This document shows positions 41,136 to 49,656 of a stretch of 54,907 nt of DNA, piece by piece (the first letter of the stretch is position 1; each line of letters starts with the position of its first letter). The notes below the pieces were generated by a model that searched no databases, was not told where the DNA came from, and was given only the letters and a program-made list of their open reading frames with translations. The translations under genes and the position numbers were made by a program. Source of the DNA: an uncultured Lachnospiraceae bacterium (GTDB lineage: Bacteria; Bacillota; Clostridia; Lachnospirales; Lachnospiraceae); assembly GCA_910577655.1 (NCBI GenBank), contig CAJTOW010000014.1, positions 1 through 54,907 of the forward strand, read 5' to 3'.

Positions 41136-43118
41136 TTATCTGGCGCTGGCCAGAAAAGCCAGCCCGGCTTCCGTGATCTCACATCCACCCTTGGTACGGT
41201 GAACCAGGATCAGGCCCTGATCCGCCATTTCTTTCAAAAGCCCCCGCAGTTTGCCCTCGCTGATTCTGGTGCCGGCATCTGCCAGGGCTTTTTGTATGGC
41301 GGCGCGGCCGCTTCGGGGCATATTGCGGATGACTGTGAGTACCTCCCGTTTCAGGGTGCCGGAGTTGTCCTGGAGCGGGGCAAGTCCGTCCCGGATATAG
41401 GAGGGAAGCTGGGCCATGATCAGGGGATGGGCGCTGTACATGGAAGAGAAGTACTGGGCCAGGTTCACCAGCTCCCGGACATTGCCGGGATAGTCATAGT
41501 CCAGCAGAAACTGGTGGAGGCTTCTGGAGAGAATCGTATCCATCCGCAGCTGGGAGTGATGGAACATATTCTGGAAGAAATGCTCCAGAAGCAGAGGAAT
41601 ATCCTCCCGGCGTTCCCGCAGGGGGACAGTGTCAAGAACCGCTGTGCCCAGCAGGAAGAACAGGTCCTTTCCCAGGGCATTGTTCTGGACCAGGGAGTAC
41701 AGATCCGGGGCAGAGGTGGCGATGACCCGGATGTCCAGGGCGTGCCGGGGAGGCAGGAAACCGTCGGCAGTATTCTGCAGAAGCTGGATCAGAAAGTCCT
41801 GCAGCTCTGGGCCAAGGCGCTCTATGTGATCTACCAGGAGGGTGCCGTGGTTGACTGCCTCCAGAAGCCCAGGCAGGTCATGGCCGGAAAGGGAGAGGAA
41901 CTGGTTCAGGCTGATAAAGGGATGGCTGTAACGCCGGGAACTCTGATGGATCGCTTTGGCCAGCGCTTTTTTCTGGGTTCCGCTCTCGCCCTGGATCAGG
42001 ACGGGAAAGTCGTAAAGGGAGATCCGTCTGGCATAGGAAAGCATCTCCTGGAGCCGGGGGGAGACAGTGATCAGGGAGGAGAAGCTGCTGCGCTGCCGTT
42101 CGATGGGGGAGGTCCCGGCGCCCTGGGCCAGATCCGGGGCAGACGGGGGGGCGTCTGTTTCCTCACTGGTATCTGGTTTGCTGGTCAAAAGGAACGCGTG
42201 GGCGTGATTGGGAAAGGCCAGCTCCATGACGCTGAGGATCATGGGAATCCCGGAGGAGCTGGTGATCCGGTAGTCAGCCGTCTGGCTCAGGAAGATCCTG
42301 GAATATACTTCCGGGAGGCAATGGGAAAACAGCATCCGGGCCTCCTGTTTTTCCGAGAGTCCCCAGTCACGGGAAAAGAGCTTGTTCATGGCCAGAATGG
42401 ATCCGTCCTCGTCTAACAGGCAGACGCTGAAGGGCAGGTTGCCGACGGTGGCCAGAAGAAGCTGCTGGGAGAAGACAAAGCTGCTGTAGTAGCTTCCGGC
42501 AGTCTTCACCACCTTCAGAATGTGGGAAATATAATTCTGCGTGATCTGGTTTCCAAGTCTGGCAGGAAGATGGAACAAAGCACACAATTCGTTGATGGTG
42601 GAGATATCGATGATCCGGTTTCCGATGTTGATTACATTCCGGACATGGCTGGGGACCAGCTGGGGCTCTCCCACAGTGATGGCATAGCGTACAGACAGAT
42701 CGATCTCCTGGGAATCTTCGGAATAGGGGACAAAGTGGTACTGGGTTACACCGGCTTCCTCAAATTGCCGGATGATACTTAAGGTAGACTGGAAGAGATC
42801 ATTGACTACATAGACCCGCTCTCCAGGCGGGATCCTGATGATCTGGTCCAGAAATGCGTGGTTGAAGGTCCGGGTACACACGATCTGACCGGTGGATTCC
42901 GGTATGGGGACCGTAAAAAGGGACTGGACATGGGCGCTGGAAAACAGGATACACTGGTAGGGGAGAAGCTGGTCTGTGTCCGTGACCTCAGAGGGGGGAA
43001 TGGTATCAAAGAGAACGTAATCCCCCAGAAGGGAACGGAGATAATCCTGGAATTCGATCCGGATATAAGGATTGATGCAAAGGATCAGTACGCGGTATTT
43101 GTCTTGGGTCTGGGACAT
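41136..43118 (-). CDS. Degenerate NtrC-like regulator with PAS domain, divergent to dpp
   Basis: A 660-residue protein. Residues 1-160 are receiver-like but lack a clear phospho-Asp; residues 215-310 form a PAS-like sensor (LPFSVCLLDEDGSILAMNKLF); residues 350-580 form an NtrC-type AAA+ domain; residues 590-660 form a winged helix. The AAA+ domain is degraded: the P-loop reads GESGTQKK (377-384) instead of GxxxxGKE, Walker B reads LLVDHI instead of LFLDEI, and the GAFTGA loop is deleted. ATSA and YPGNVREL remain. It can hardly hydrolyse ATP or open sigma-54 promoters and may act as a plain DNA-binding switch for the dpp genes. AGGAGG precedes the start. Confidence 0.82.
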   Translation of the reverse strand: MSQTQDKYRVLILCINPYIRIEFQDYLRSLLGDYVLFDTIPPSEVTDTDQLLPYQCILFSSAHVQSLFTVPIPESTGQIVCTRTFNHAFLDQIIRIPPGERVYVVNDLFQSTLSIIRQFEEAGVTQYHFVPYSEDSQEIDLSVRYAITVGEPQLVPSHVRNVINIGNRIIDISTINELCALFHLPARLGNQITQNYISHILKVVKTAGSYYSSFVFSQQLLLATVGNLPFSVCLLDEDGSILAMNKLFSRDWGLSEKQEARMLFSHCLPEVYSRIFLSQTADYRITSSSGIPMILSVMELAFPNHAHAFLLTSKPDTSEETDAPPSAPDLAQGAGTSPIERQRSSFSSLITVSPRLQEMLSYARRISLYDFPVLIQGESGTQKKALAKAIHQSSRRYSHPFISLNQFLSLSGHDLPGLLEAVNHGTLLVDHIERLGPELQDFLIQLLQNTADGFLPPRHALDIRVIATSAPDLYSLVQNNALGKDLFFLLGTAVLDTVPLRERREDIPLLLEHFFQNMFHHSQLRMDTILSRSLHQFLLDYDYPGNVRELVNLAQYFSSMYSAHPLIMAQLPSYIRDGLAPLQDNSGTLKREVLTVIRNMPRSGRAAIQKALADAGTRISEGKLRGLLKEMADQGLILVHRTKGGCEITEAGLAFLASAR

Positions 43119-43141
43119 GGGAAACCTCCTGAATATTTTGT

Positions 43142-43207
43142 GTTACGGTTCACGATGCTTCTTGTCTGGCGCAGCCGGACAAGAAGATGCACCCCGTGAA
43201 CAGTAAC
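43142..43207. repeat. Family B palindrome, complete long copy
   Basis: Outer arms GTTACGGTTCACG (43142-43154) and CGTGAACAGTAAC (43195-43207) enclose GCTTCTTGTC/GGACAAGAAG (43157-43166, 43177-43186). It lies in the leader of the regulator gene. Confidence 0.85.
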
Positions 43208-43261
43208 CGGGACTATTTTACGGAATATGGGAATTTGCCGTAACGGGCATCTATTAGGATG

Positions 43262-43290
43262 ATTATAGGATAAAAACCCCAATAAATCAA
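43262..43290 (-). promoter_or_regulatory. Promoter of the degenerate regulator
   Basis: On the minus strand TTGATT (43290-43285), 17 bases, TATAAT (43267-43262). Confidence 0.7.
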
Positions 43291-43306
43291 CCAGATTGGT
43301 TTATTT
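43284..43306. promoter_or_regulatory. Candidate operator palindrome
   Basis: AAATCAACCA-gat-TGGTTTATTT: 10-base arms with one mismatch, covering the -35 box of the regulator and about 45 bases upstream of the dpp -35. It is well placed for autoregulation and dpp control. Confidence 0.5.
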
Positions 43307-43350
43307 AATTAAAAGAATCGTGGAAACTGAAAAAAATTCAACACTTTACT

Positions 43351-43379
43351 TTGACAAAGAAAAAAGGTGTGATTAAAAT
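43351..43379 (+). promoter_or_regulatory. dpp operon promoter (sigma-A type)
   Basis: TTGACA (43351-43356), 17 bases, TAAAAT (43374-43379). A good sigma-A promoter means the neighbouring NtrC-like protein need not work through sigma-54. Confidence 0.8.
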
Positions 43380-43401
43380 AATATGCAAGTAGTTCCAGAG
43401 A

Positions 43402-43471
43402 GGCGCTATTGGACACCGGGAGTACAGAACTTGGATCCCCGGATACCCATTAGGATCGCCTTTGTTTTTTT
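43402..43471 (+). promoter_or_regulatory. Leader attenuator/terminator of the dpp operon
   Basis: GGCG (43402-43405) pairs with CGCC (43457-43460), and an inner CCGGG/CCCGG stem (43416-43420, 43438-43442) lies between. The sequence continues TTTGTTTTTTT. This intrinsic-terminator shape lies inside the 5' leader, 27 bases before the lipoprotein start, so it must be read through for expression. Confidence 0.5.
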
Positions 43472-43497
43472 ATATCGGAAGAATAAGGAGGAATTTT

Positions 43498-45189
43498 ATG
43501 AAAAAGACAGGTAGGAAGTTATACTCATTGCTTCTGGCAGTGTCTGTGGCAGCTCTGACAGCCTGCGGAGGCGGTTCCGGCAGCTCAGGCTCCGGCACGG
43601 CGCCATCCTCTGGCGCACCGGCAGCAGACGGCGGGACCCAGGCGGTTCAGGAGGAGATCCCGGAAGGCGCGTCCGTTTCCCAGGAGACGGATATCGTGGC
43701 AGCCGTGAGCGTGGATTTCACCACCATGGATCCCATGGACACCAGCGATACCTTATCCGGTGGTATCCAGCGTATGATTTCTGACAGTCTGTTTGGATTT
43801 GACGATGACATGGGGATCATCCCCATGCTGGCAACCGGCTATGAGGCCAATGACACGGCTACGGAATTCGTCATCACCCTTCGGGAAGGTATCACCTTTA
43901 CCGACGGCACGCCCTGGGACGCGGACGCGGCTCTGGCCAACTTTGCCAAGTGGGACGACGAGACCCTGGGTCTTAAGAGAACCACCTTCCTTTGCAATGT
44001 GCTGGACACTTTTGAGAAGGTAGATGACTATACCATCAAGGTAACCCTGACCGAGCCCTTCGGCGCCTTCATCAGCAATCTGGCCCATCCGGCCTGTGTG
44101 ATCATGTGCCCGACGACCATTGAGGCCGGCGTGGAAGAGTGCGCCAGAAATCCGGTGGGAACCGGACAGTACAAGTTCGTGGAGTGGATCGAGGGGGATC
44201 ATCTGACCCTGGAGCTGAATAAGGACTGGTGGGGCTATGATGCAGAGATCTGCGGCGGTACGGCTCTTGCCGATGCAGACGCAGGCTTTAAGACCATCAC
44301 CTTCAAGCCCGTGGCCGAGAGCGCGACCCGTGTGGCCATGGTTCAGGCCGGCGATGCCCAGGTCATGTGGCCTATTCCCACGGAGAGTGTATCCGTGCTG
44401 GAGAGTGATCCCAATGTGACGGCTTACCGGGCAGACGGTATTGTAGTCCGTTATCTGATGATGAATACCCAGAAGGAGCCGCTGAATGACGTGAGAGTAC
44501 GTCAGGCTATGGACTATGCGGTCAGCAAGGAAGCCTATATCCAGGTTGTGGATAATGGCCTGTCCTCTGTGGCCACCTCCATTATCGGACCGGCAGTCCA
44601 GTACTACAAGGGCAATGACGCCCGTCCCTATGATCCGGAGAAGGCCAAAGAGCTTCTGGCAGAGGCCGGATATCCCAACGGCTTCACCACTTCCCTTATG
44701 TACGCCAACACCACCACCAACCAGAAGCGTGCAGAGTTCTTAAAGCAGCAGTTAGAGCAGGTCGGGATCAATCTGGAGCTGAAGGGTATGGAGAGTGCCG
44801 TGCTGAACCAGAGAATCCAGGATGTGGATGTTCCTGGTTCTGAGGCAGAGGTGGAATGCTACCTGATCGGATGGTCTCCCTCTACCGGTGATGCTGACTG
44901 GGGTATCCGTCCCCTGGTGGCCATTGAGTCCGAGCCGCCCATGAGCTACAATATCTGCTACTTTGAGAATGAGGAGCTGGAGGGCTACATTAAGACGGGT
45001 CTGGAGAGCGCAGATGACGCGATCCGTGGGGAGGCCTATGCCAAGGCCCAGGATCTGCTTTTTGAGGAGAGCCCGATGCTGTATCTGAGCCTGGAACCCA
45101 ATACCTGGGCTACAGGAGTAAAGGTACAGAATGTAAAGATCTATCCGGATGGCGCCATCAATATGAAGAATGCAAAAATGGCCAATTGA
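43498..45189 (+). CDS. Peptide ABC transporter substrate-binding lipoprotein
   Basis: A 563-residue SBP family 5 lipoprotein (DppA/OppA/NikA type). The signal and lipobox LTAC (Cys near residue 22) are followed by a Gly/Ser spacer and the binding domain: PMDTSDTLSGGIQRMISDSLFGFD, FVITLREGITFTDGTPWDADA, then DVRVRQAMDYAVSKEAYI and YDPEKAKELLAEAGYPNGF. It captures di- or oligopeptides outside the membrane. The start at 43498 (AAGGAGGAATTTT) gives a proper signal peptide; the longer frame does not. It is followed by a terminator and a 321-base gap before the permease, the usual way to make more binder than channel. Confidence 0.93.
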   Translation: MKKTGRKLYSLLLAVSVAALTACGGGSGSSGSGTAPSSGAPAADGGTQAVQEEIPEGASVSQETDIVAAVSVDFTTMDPMDTSDTLSGGIQRMISDSLFGFDDDMGIIPMLATGYEANDTATEFVITLREGITFTDGTPWDADAALANFAKWDDETLGLKRTTFLCNVLDTFEKVDDYTIKVTLTEPFGAFISNLAHPACVIMCPTTIEAGVEECARNPVGTGQYKFVEWIEGDHLTLELNKDWWGYDAEICGGTALADADAGFKTITFKPVAESATRVAMVQAGDAQVMWPIPTESVSVLESDPNVTAYRADGIVVRYLMMNTQKEPLNDVRVRQAMDYAVSKEAYIQVVDNGLSSVATSIIGPAVQYYKGNDARPYDPEKAKELLAEAGYPNGFTTSLMYANTTTNQKRAEFLKQQLEQVGINLELKGMESAVLNQRIQDVDVPGSEAEVECYLIGWSPSTGDADWGIRPLVAIESEPPMSYNICYFENEELEGYIKTGLESADDAIRGEAYAKAQDLLFEESPMLYLSLEPNTWATGVKVQNVKIYPDGAINMKNAKMAN

Positions 45190-45303
45190 TGCAACGGTTA
45201 TCTGAACGGCTGCCAATTGACAAAAGCCGGAGAGAAAAGCGCCGAGGCGGGGAGACTCCCTGACGGCGGGTGCAAAATGACACCTGGTTAATGGAATACT
45301 TCA

Positions 45304-45342
45304 GGCGCTGCAGGACTGTAGGTTCAGTTTGCAGCGCCTTTT
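45304..45342 (+). terminator. Partial terminator between binding protein and permeases
   Basis: GGCGCTGCA (45304-45312) pairs exactly with TGCAGCGCC (45330-45338), then TTTT. A second perfect stem TGCCTGAACTC/GAGTTCAGGCA (45388-45398, 45421-45431) follows. Together they would limit read-through into the permease genes. Confidence 0.8.
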
Positions 45343-45510
45343 GCCGCCTTAACCCCTCACATCTGCCTCAGGGGCCACAGTCTGGAATGCCTGAACTCAC
45401 GTCCGGCAGATACGGCGTAAGAGTTCAGGCAGGTCTGCGCGTTCACCGCACTGGCCCTGGGAAAATCTGGTGGCCGCAGGCATGAATGAAAGTAAGGAGA
45501 TGAGAAACGT

Positions 45511-46431
45511 ATGTTGCGATATACATTGAAGCGAATTATCGGAGTGCTTCCCACTCTGATCATAGTGGTAACCTTCGTGTTCTTTTTTGTCCGGATGATC
45601 CCTGGCGACCCGGCCCGTCTGGTGGCAGGAGAGCAGGCGACCCTGGACGCGGTGGAGGCGGTGAGAGTCCAGCTGGGGCTGGACCAGCCCATCCATGTCC
45701 AGTATCTGAAATATGTAGGCGGACTGCTCAGAGGCGACTTAGGCATGTCCCTGCGTACCAAACGTCCTGTTCTGGCTGAGGTGACAGCCCGGTATGGCAA
45801 TACCATGGCTCTCACCGTGGCCAGCCTGGTGTGGAGTACCATTGTAGGGGTGATCCTTGGAGTATGGTCAGGAAAGAACCGCGGAAAATGGCAGGACTTT
45901 ACGGGAATGACCCTGGCTGTTTCCGGTATCTCCCTTCCCAACTTCTGGATCGGCTTCCTGCTGATCATGGTATTTGCCGTGAAGCTGCGCTGGTTCCCCA
46001 CTACAGGTACCGGAAGCTGGAAGAATCTGGTGCTTCCGGCCATAGCCCTGGGCACCAGTATCGCGGCCATCATTGCCCGGTTTACCCGTTCCTCGATTGT
46101 GGAGGTCATGAAGGAGGACTACATCCGGACGGCCAGGGCCAAGGGCTTAAAGGAGAAGACCGTGACCTGGGGTCATGCCTTCCGCAATTCCATGATCTCC
46201 GTGGTGACGGTTGTGGGCCTTCAGTTCGGTTTCCTTCTGGGTGGTTCCGTAGTCACAGAGGCAGTATTTGCCTATCCGGGTCTGGGGCAGCTTCTGGTGG
46301 AATCTGTGAATTACCGGGATTATCCGGCGATCCAGTCCCTGATCCTGATCTTTTCTCTGCAGTTTATCATCATCAATCTGATTGTGGATATCCTTTATGC
46401 CGTCCTCAATCCGGAAATCAAGTTGTCATAG
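45511..46431 (+). CDS. dppB: Peptide ABC permease, DppB-like
   Basis: A 306-residue inner-membrane permease with six helices. The start (MLRYTLKRIIGVLPTLIIVVTFVFFFVRMIPGDPARLV) and the EAA loop VMKEDYIRTARAKGLKEKTVTWGHAFRNS (about 203-231) that docks the ATPase are typical. AAGGAG precedes ATG 45511. It pairs with DppC, encoded 12 bases downstream. Confidence 0.93.
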   Translation: MLRYTLKRIIGVLPTLIIVVTFVFFFVRMIPGDPARLVAGEQATLDAVEAVRVQLGLDQPIHVQYLKYVGGLLRGDLGMSLRTKRPVLAEVTARYGNTMALTVASLVWSTIVGVILGVWSGKNRGKWQDFTGMTLAVSGISLPNFWIGFLLIMVFAVKLRWFPTTGTGSWKNLVLPAIALGTSIAAIIARFTRSSIVEVMKEDYIRTARAKGLKEKTVTWGHAFRNSMISVVTVVGLQFGFLLGGSVVTEAVFAYPGLGQLLVESVNYRDYPAIQSLILIFSLQFIIINLIVDILYAVLNPEIKLS

Positions 46432-46443
46432 GAGGGCGTATAC

Positions 46444-47337
46444 ATGATTGGTAAGAAAAAAGCCGCCAGTGGGCAGCTGAATGAAAAGACAGATATCAAG
46501 ACACCCATATCGGAAATGATCCGCAAATTCAAAAAACAGAAGAATTCGGTGATTGCCCTGGTATTTATCCTCTTTCTGGTGTTGCTGGCTTTGTTCGGCG
46601 AGTCTCTGGCACCGTTTAAAATCAATGAATATGACTACAGCGCCATCCTCCAGGGCCCCAGCGGCGCCCACTGGTTCGGGACAGATGAGTTCGGAAGGGA
46701 CCTGTTCTCCAGAATCATCAGCGGCACCAAGATTTCCCTGGCAGTGGGCCTTTCGGCTGTATCTGTAGGCGCTGTCTGCGGCACTGTCCTGGGGCTGCTG
46801 GGCGGATATTACAGAGGCATCGTGGATGCGGTGATCATGCGGATCTGTGATACCTTGTTTGCATTTCCGGGGATTATCCTGGCCATCGCCATCGTGGCGA
46901 TCCTTGGAAGCGGCATCGGCAATGTGGTGATTGCGGTCTCCGTATTCTCCACTCCTACCTTTGCCCGTCTGGTGCGGAGCCGGACCCTGGCTCTTAAAAA
47001 TTCGGTCTTTGTCCAGGCGGCGAAGAATCTGGGCGCATCCGATGCCCGGATTCTGTTCCGCCATATCCTTCCCGGAGCCGTGCCGGAGATTATCGTACAG
47101 TTCACCATGTCCGTAGGTTCCTCGATCCTGACGGCGTCCTCCCTGAGCTTTCTGGGTATGGGCGCCCAGCCGCCGACACCGGAATGGGGGCTTCTGCTGG
47201 CCAATGGACGGAACTATATGATGACCAGTATGCACTGCACCGTGTTCCCGGGACTGGCGATATTCCTTACTGTCCTGAGCTTCAATATCCTTGGAGATGG
47301 TCTCCGGGATGCCCTTGACCCGAAGCTGACAGATTAG
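46444..47337 (+). CDS. dppC: Peptide ABC permease, DppC-like
   Basis: A 297-residue partner permease. It has the N-terminal cytoplasmic arm before the first helix, the GTDEFGRDLFSRIISGTKISL segment typical of DppC/OppC, and an EAA-like loop VQAAKNLGASDARILFRHILP (about 193-213). GGAGGGCG precedes ATG 46444. The 150-base gap to dppD contains no terminator. Confidence 0.93.
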   Translation: MIGKKKAASGQLNEKTDIKTPISEMIRKFKKQKNSVIALVFILFLVLLALFGESLAPFKINEYDYSAILQGPSGAHWFGTDEFGRDLFSRIISGTKISLAVGLSAVSVGAVCGTVLGLLGGYYRGIVDAVIMRICDTLFAFPGIILAIAIVAILGSGIGNVVIAVSVFSTPTFARLVRSRTLALKNSVFVQAAKNLGASDARILFRHILPGAVPEIIVQFTMSVGSSILTASSLSFLGMGAQPPTPEWGLLLANGRNYMMTSMHCTVFPGLAIFLTVLSFNILGDGLRDALDPKLTD

Positions 47338-47489
47338 AACAGACTGCCGGCGGGCAAGGGTCCGGATTGAGAGGACTGTTATCCCGGCGTCTCTTGCCTG
47401 GGACGGGGAAGTGACAGACAGGGCTTGTGGACGCTGTGCCGGCTGCAAGGGACATAGCAGCAGTGATAGAGAGAGGAGAAAGGCAACGG

Positions 47490-48479
47490 ATGGAAGATAA
47501 CAGAAAGAACATACTGGAGGTAAAGAACCTCCACACGTATTTTTTTACAGACAGCGGAGTGGTGAAATCCGTAGATGGGGTGGATTTTGAGTTAAAAGAA
47601 GGTTCTACCCTGGGAATTGTGGGAGAGTCAGGCAGCGGCAAAAGTGTGACATCCTTGTCTATTATGGGACTGCTGACCGGGACCACCGGAAAGATCACAG
47701 AGGGGGAGATCCTTTTGGAGGGCAAAGACATTGCCCATATCAGTGAAGAGGAGAAGCGCAAAATGCGCGGCAGCCAGATCTCCATGATCTTCCAGGAACC
47801 CATGACCAGCCTGAATCCGGTGATGAAGATCGGAAAGCAGCTGACAGAATGTATCCTGCAGCACCAGAACATTTCTAAAGAAGAGGCTTACAAAAAGGCA
47901 GAGGATATGCTGCGCAAGACAGGAGTGCCCCGGGTGGAGCATATGATGAAGGAGTATCCCTTCCAGCTTTCCGGCGGCCAGCGCCAGAGGGTGATGATCG
48001 CCATGGCTCTGGTGTGCCGCCCCAAGATCCTGATCGCGGACGAGCCTACTACAGCTCTGGACGTGACCATCCAGGCCCAGATTCTGGATCTGATGGAGGA
48101 TTTGAAAAATGATATCGGCACGTCGATTCTCTTCATCACCCATGATCTGGGCGTAGTGGCCGAGGTCTGTGACGAGGTGGTAGTCATGTACTGCGGACGG
48201 GTAGTGGAAAAGGGCGATGTCAGGGAGCTTTTTGCAAAGCCATCCCATCCTTATACAAGAGGGCTTTTGAATTCTATCCCCAAGCTGGGAGAATCGGTAA
48301 AGGAGCTGGAGGCCATTCCCGGTAATGTTCCCAATCCCAAGTATATGCCTGTGGGATGCAAGTTCGCTCCCAGGTGCAGTCGGGCCTTTGACAGGTGCCA
48401 GAAAGAGGAACCGGGATTCTACCAGGTCGGTGACGGCCATACCTGCAGATGCTGGCTGTATGAGAAAGGGGGCGCTTAA
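47490..48479 (+). CDS. dppD: Peptide ABC ATPase, DppD-like
   Basis: A 329-residue ATPase. Walker A GESGSGKS (about 43-50), Q-loop FQEPMTSLNPV, signature LSGGQRQR, Walker B ILIADEPTTALD, and the C-terminal oligopeptide-transporter extension with Cys residues (GCKFAPRCSRAFDRC). The start at 47490 follows AGGAG; an upstream ATG at 47427 has no site and adds a non-conserved tail. Two bases separate it from dppF. Confidence 0.95.
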   Translation: MEDNRKNILEVKNLHTYFFTDSGVVKSVDGVDFELKEGSTLGIVGESGSGKSVTSLSIMGLLTGTTGKITEGEILLEGKDIAHISEEEKRKMRGSQISMIFQEPMTSLNPVMKIGKQLTECILQHQNISKEEAYKKAEDMLRKTGVPRVEHMMKEYPFQLSGGQRQRVMIAMALVCRPKILIADEPTTALDVTIQAQILDLMEDLKNDIGTSILFITHDLGVVAEVCDEVVVMYCGRVVEKGDVRELFAKPSHPYTRGLLNSIPKLGESVKELEAIPGNVPNPKYMPVGCKFAPRCSRAFDRCQKEEPGFYQVGDGHTCRCWLYEKGGA

Positions 48480-48481
48480 AG

Positions 48482-49468
48482 GTGGCAAACAACACAGATT
48501 GTTTATTGCATGTGGAGGATGTGAGGATCTACTATACGGTGGCGGGCAAAAGGCTGGGTATGGTAGATTATGTAAAGGCAGTGGACGGCGTCTCCTTTGA
48601 TGTGAGAAGGGGCGAGGTGTTCGGGATTGTAGGAGAGTCAGGCTGTGGAAAGTCCACTCTGGGCAGGGGAATCTGCAAGCTGGAAAAAACCACCGGCGGG
48701 ACGGTGGTTCTTGACGGAGAGGATATCTCCCATTATAATGACAGGCAGATGCGTCCGGTCCGCAAAAAGGTACAGATGGTGTTTCAGGATCCTTACGCTT
48801 CCCTGAATCCCAGAATGTCCGTATTTGATATTATCGCGGAGCCTCTGATCATACACAGGCTGGCAAAGGATAAGCAGGAACTGGAGGAGAAGGTGCTGGA
48901 GCTTTTGCGGAAGGTGGGCCTGGATGATTACCATGCAAGGCGTTATCCCCACGAGTTTTCTGGCGGCCAGCGCCAGAGGATCGGGATCGCCAGAGCCCTG
49001 GCAGTGCAGCCTTCCCTGATCATCGCGGATGAGCCGGTGTCCGCGCTGGATGTGTCCATCCAGGCTCAGGTGCTGAATCTGATGAACCAGCTGAAAAATG
49101 AATTCAACCTGACCTATATTTTCGTGGCCCATGATCTCAGCGTGGTAGAGCATATCAGTGACCGGGTGGGAGTCATGTATCTGGGGAATTTTGTGGAGGT
49201 GGGAGATAAGGAAAGTCTGTATGCCAATCCCCTTCATCCCTATACCCAGGCCCTGCTTTCCGCGGTGCCGGTGCCGGATCCCACGGCAAAGAAGGAGCGG
49301 GTGATTCTGGAGGGCAGTATACCTTCTCCCCTGAATCCGCCCAGGGGCTGCAAGTTCCACACCAGATGCCCCAAAGTCATGGAGTGCTGTAAGAAGGAAC
49401 CGCCAGAACGGTACCAGGTCAGTGAGGATCATTATGTGTACTGCCATCTGTATGATGACAGAAAATAA
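48482..49468 (+). CDS. dppF: Peptide ABC ATPase, DppF-like
   Basis: A 328-residue second ATPase of the importer, beginning with GTG two bases after dppD. Walker A GESGCGKS, FQDPYASLNPR, signature FSGGQRQR, Walker B LIIADEPVSALD, and C-terminal GCKFHTRCPKVMECC. Together with DppD it forms the heterodimer that powers uptake. Nothing is missing. Confidence 0.95.
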   Translation: MANNTDCLLHVEDVRIYYTVAGKRLGMVDYVKAVDGVSFDVRRGEVFGIVGESGCGKSTLGRGICKLEKTTGGTVVLDGEDISHYNDRQMRPVRKKVQMVFQDPYASLNPRMSVFDIIAEPLIIHRLAKDKQELEEKVLELLRKVGLDDYHARRYPHEFSGGQRQRIGIARALAVQPSLIIADEPVSALDVSIQAQVLNLMNQLKNEFNLTYIFVAHDLSVVEHISDRVGVMYLGNFVEVGDKESLYANPLHPYTQALLSAVPVPDPTAKKERVILEGSIPSPLNPPRGCKFHTRCPKVMECCKKEPPERYQVSEDHYVYCHLYDDRK

Positions 49469-49553
49469 CCGTCCGGGATCACAGGAACACCTGGTGGCGA
49501 CAGTTGGGGATCTGGACTGCTGCCGCCTGGTAAGGTGTTTCCGGACGCCTGAT

Positions 49554-49604
49554 GCTTCTTGTCCAGCGGAGCCGGACAAGAAGATGCCCACCGTGAATAG
49601 TAAC
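49554..49604. repeat. Family B palindrome, partial copy
   Basis: GCTTCTTGTCC (49554-49564) pairs with GGACAAGAAG (49574-49583); the right outer arm CCGTGAATAGTAAC (49591-49604) is present, the left one has decayed. It lies between dppF and dppA. Confidence 0.75.
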
Positions 49605-49656
49605 GAATATATGCCTGTCTGGTAATATGGGCAGGAAAGGAAGGTATGGGTTTGAT

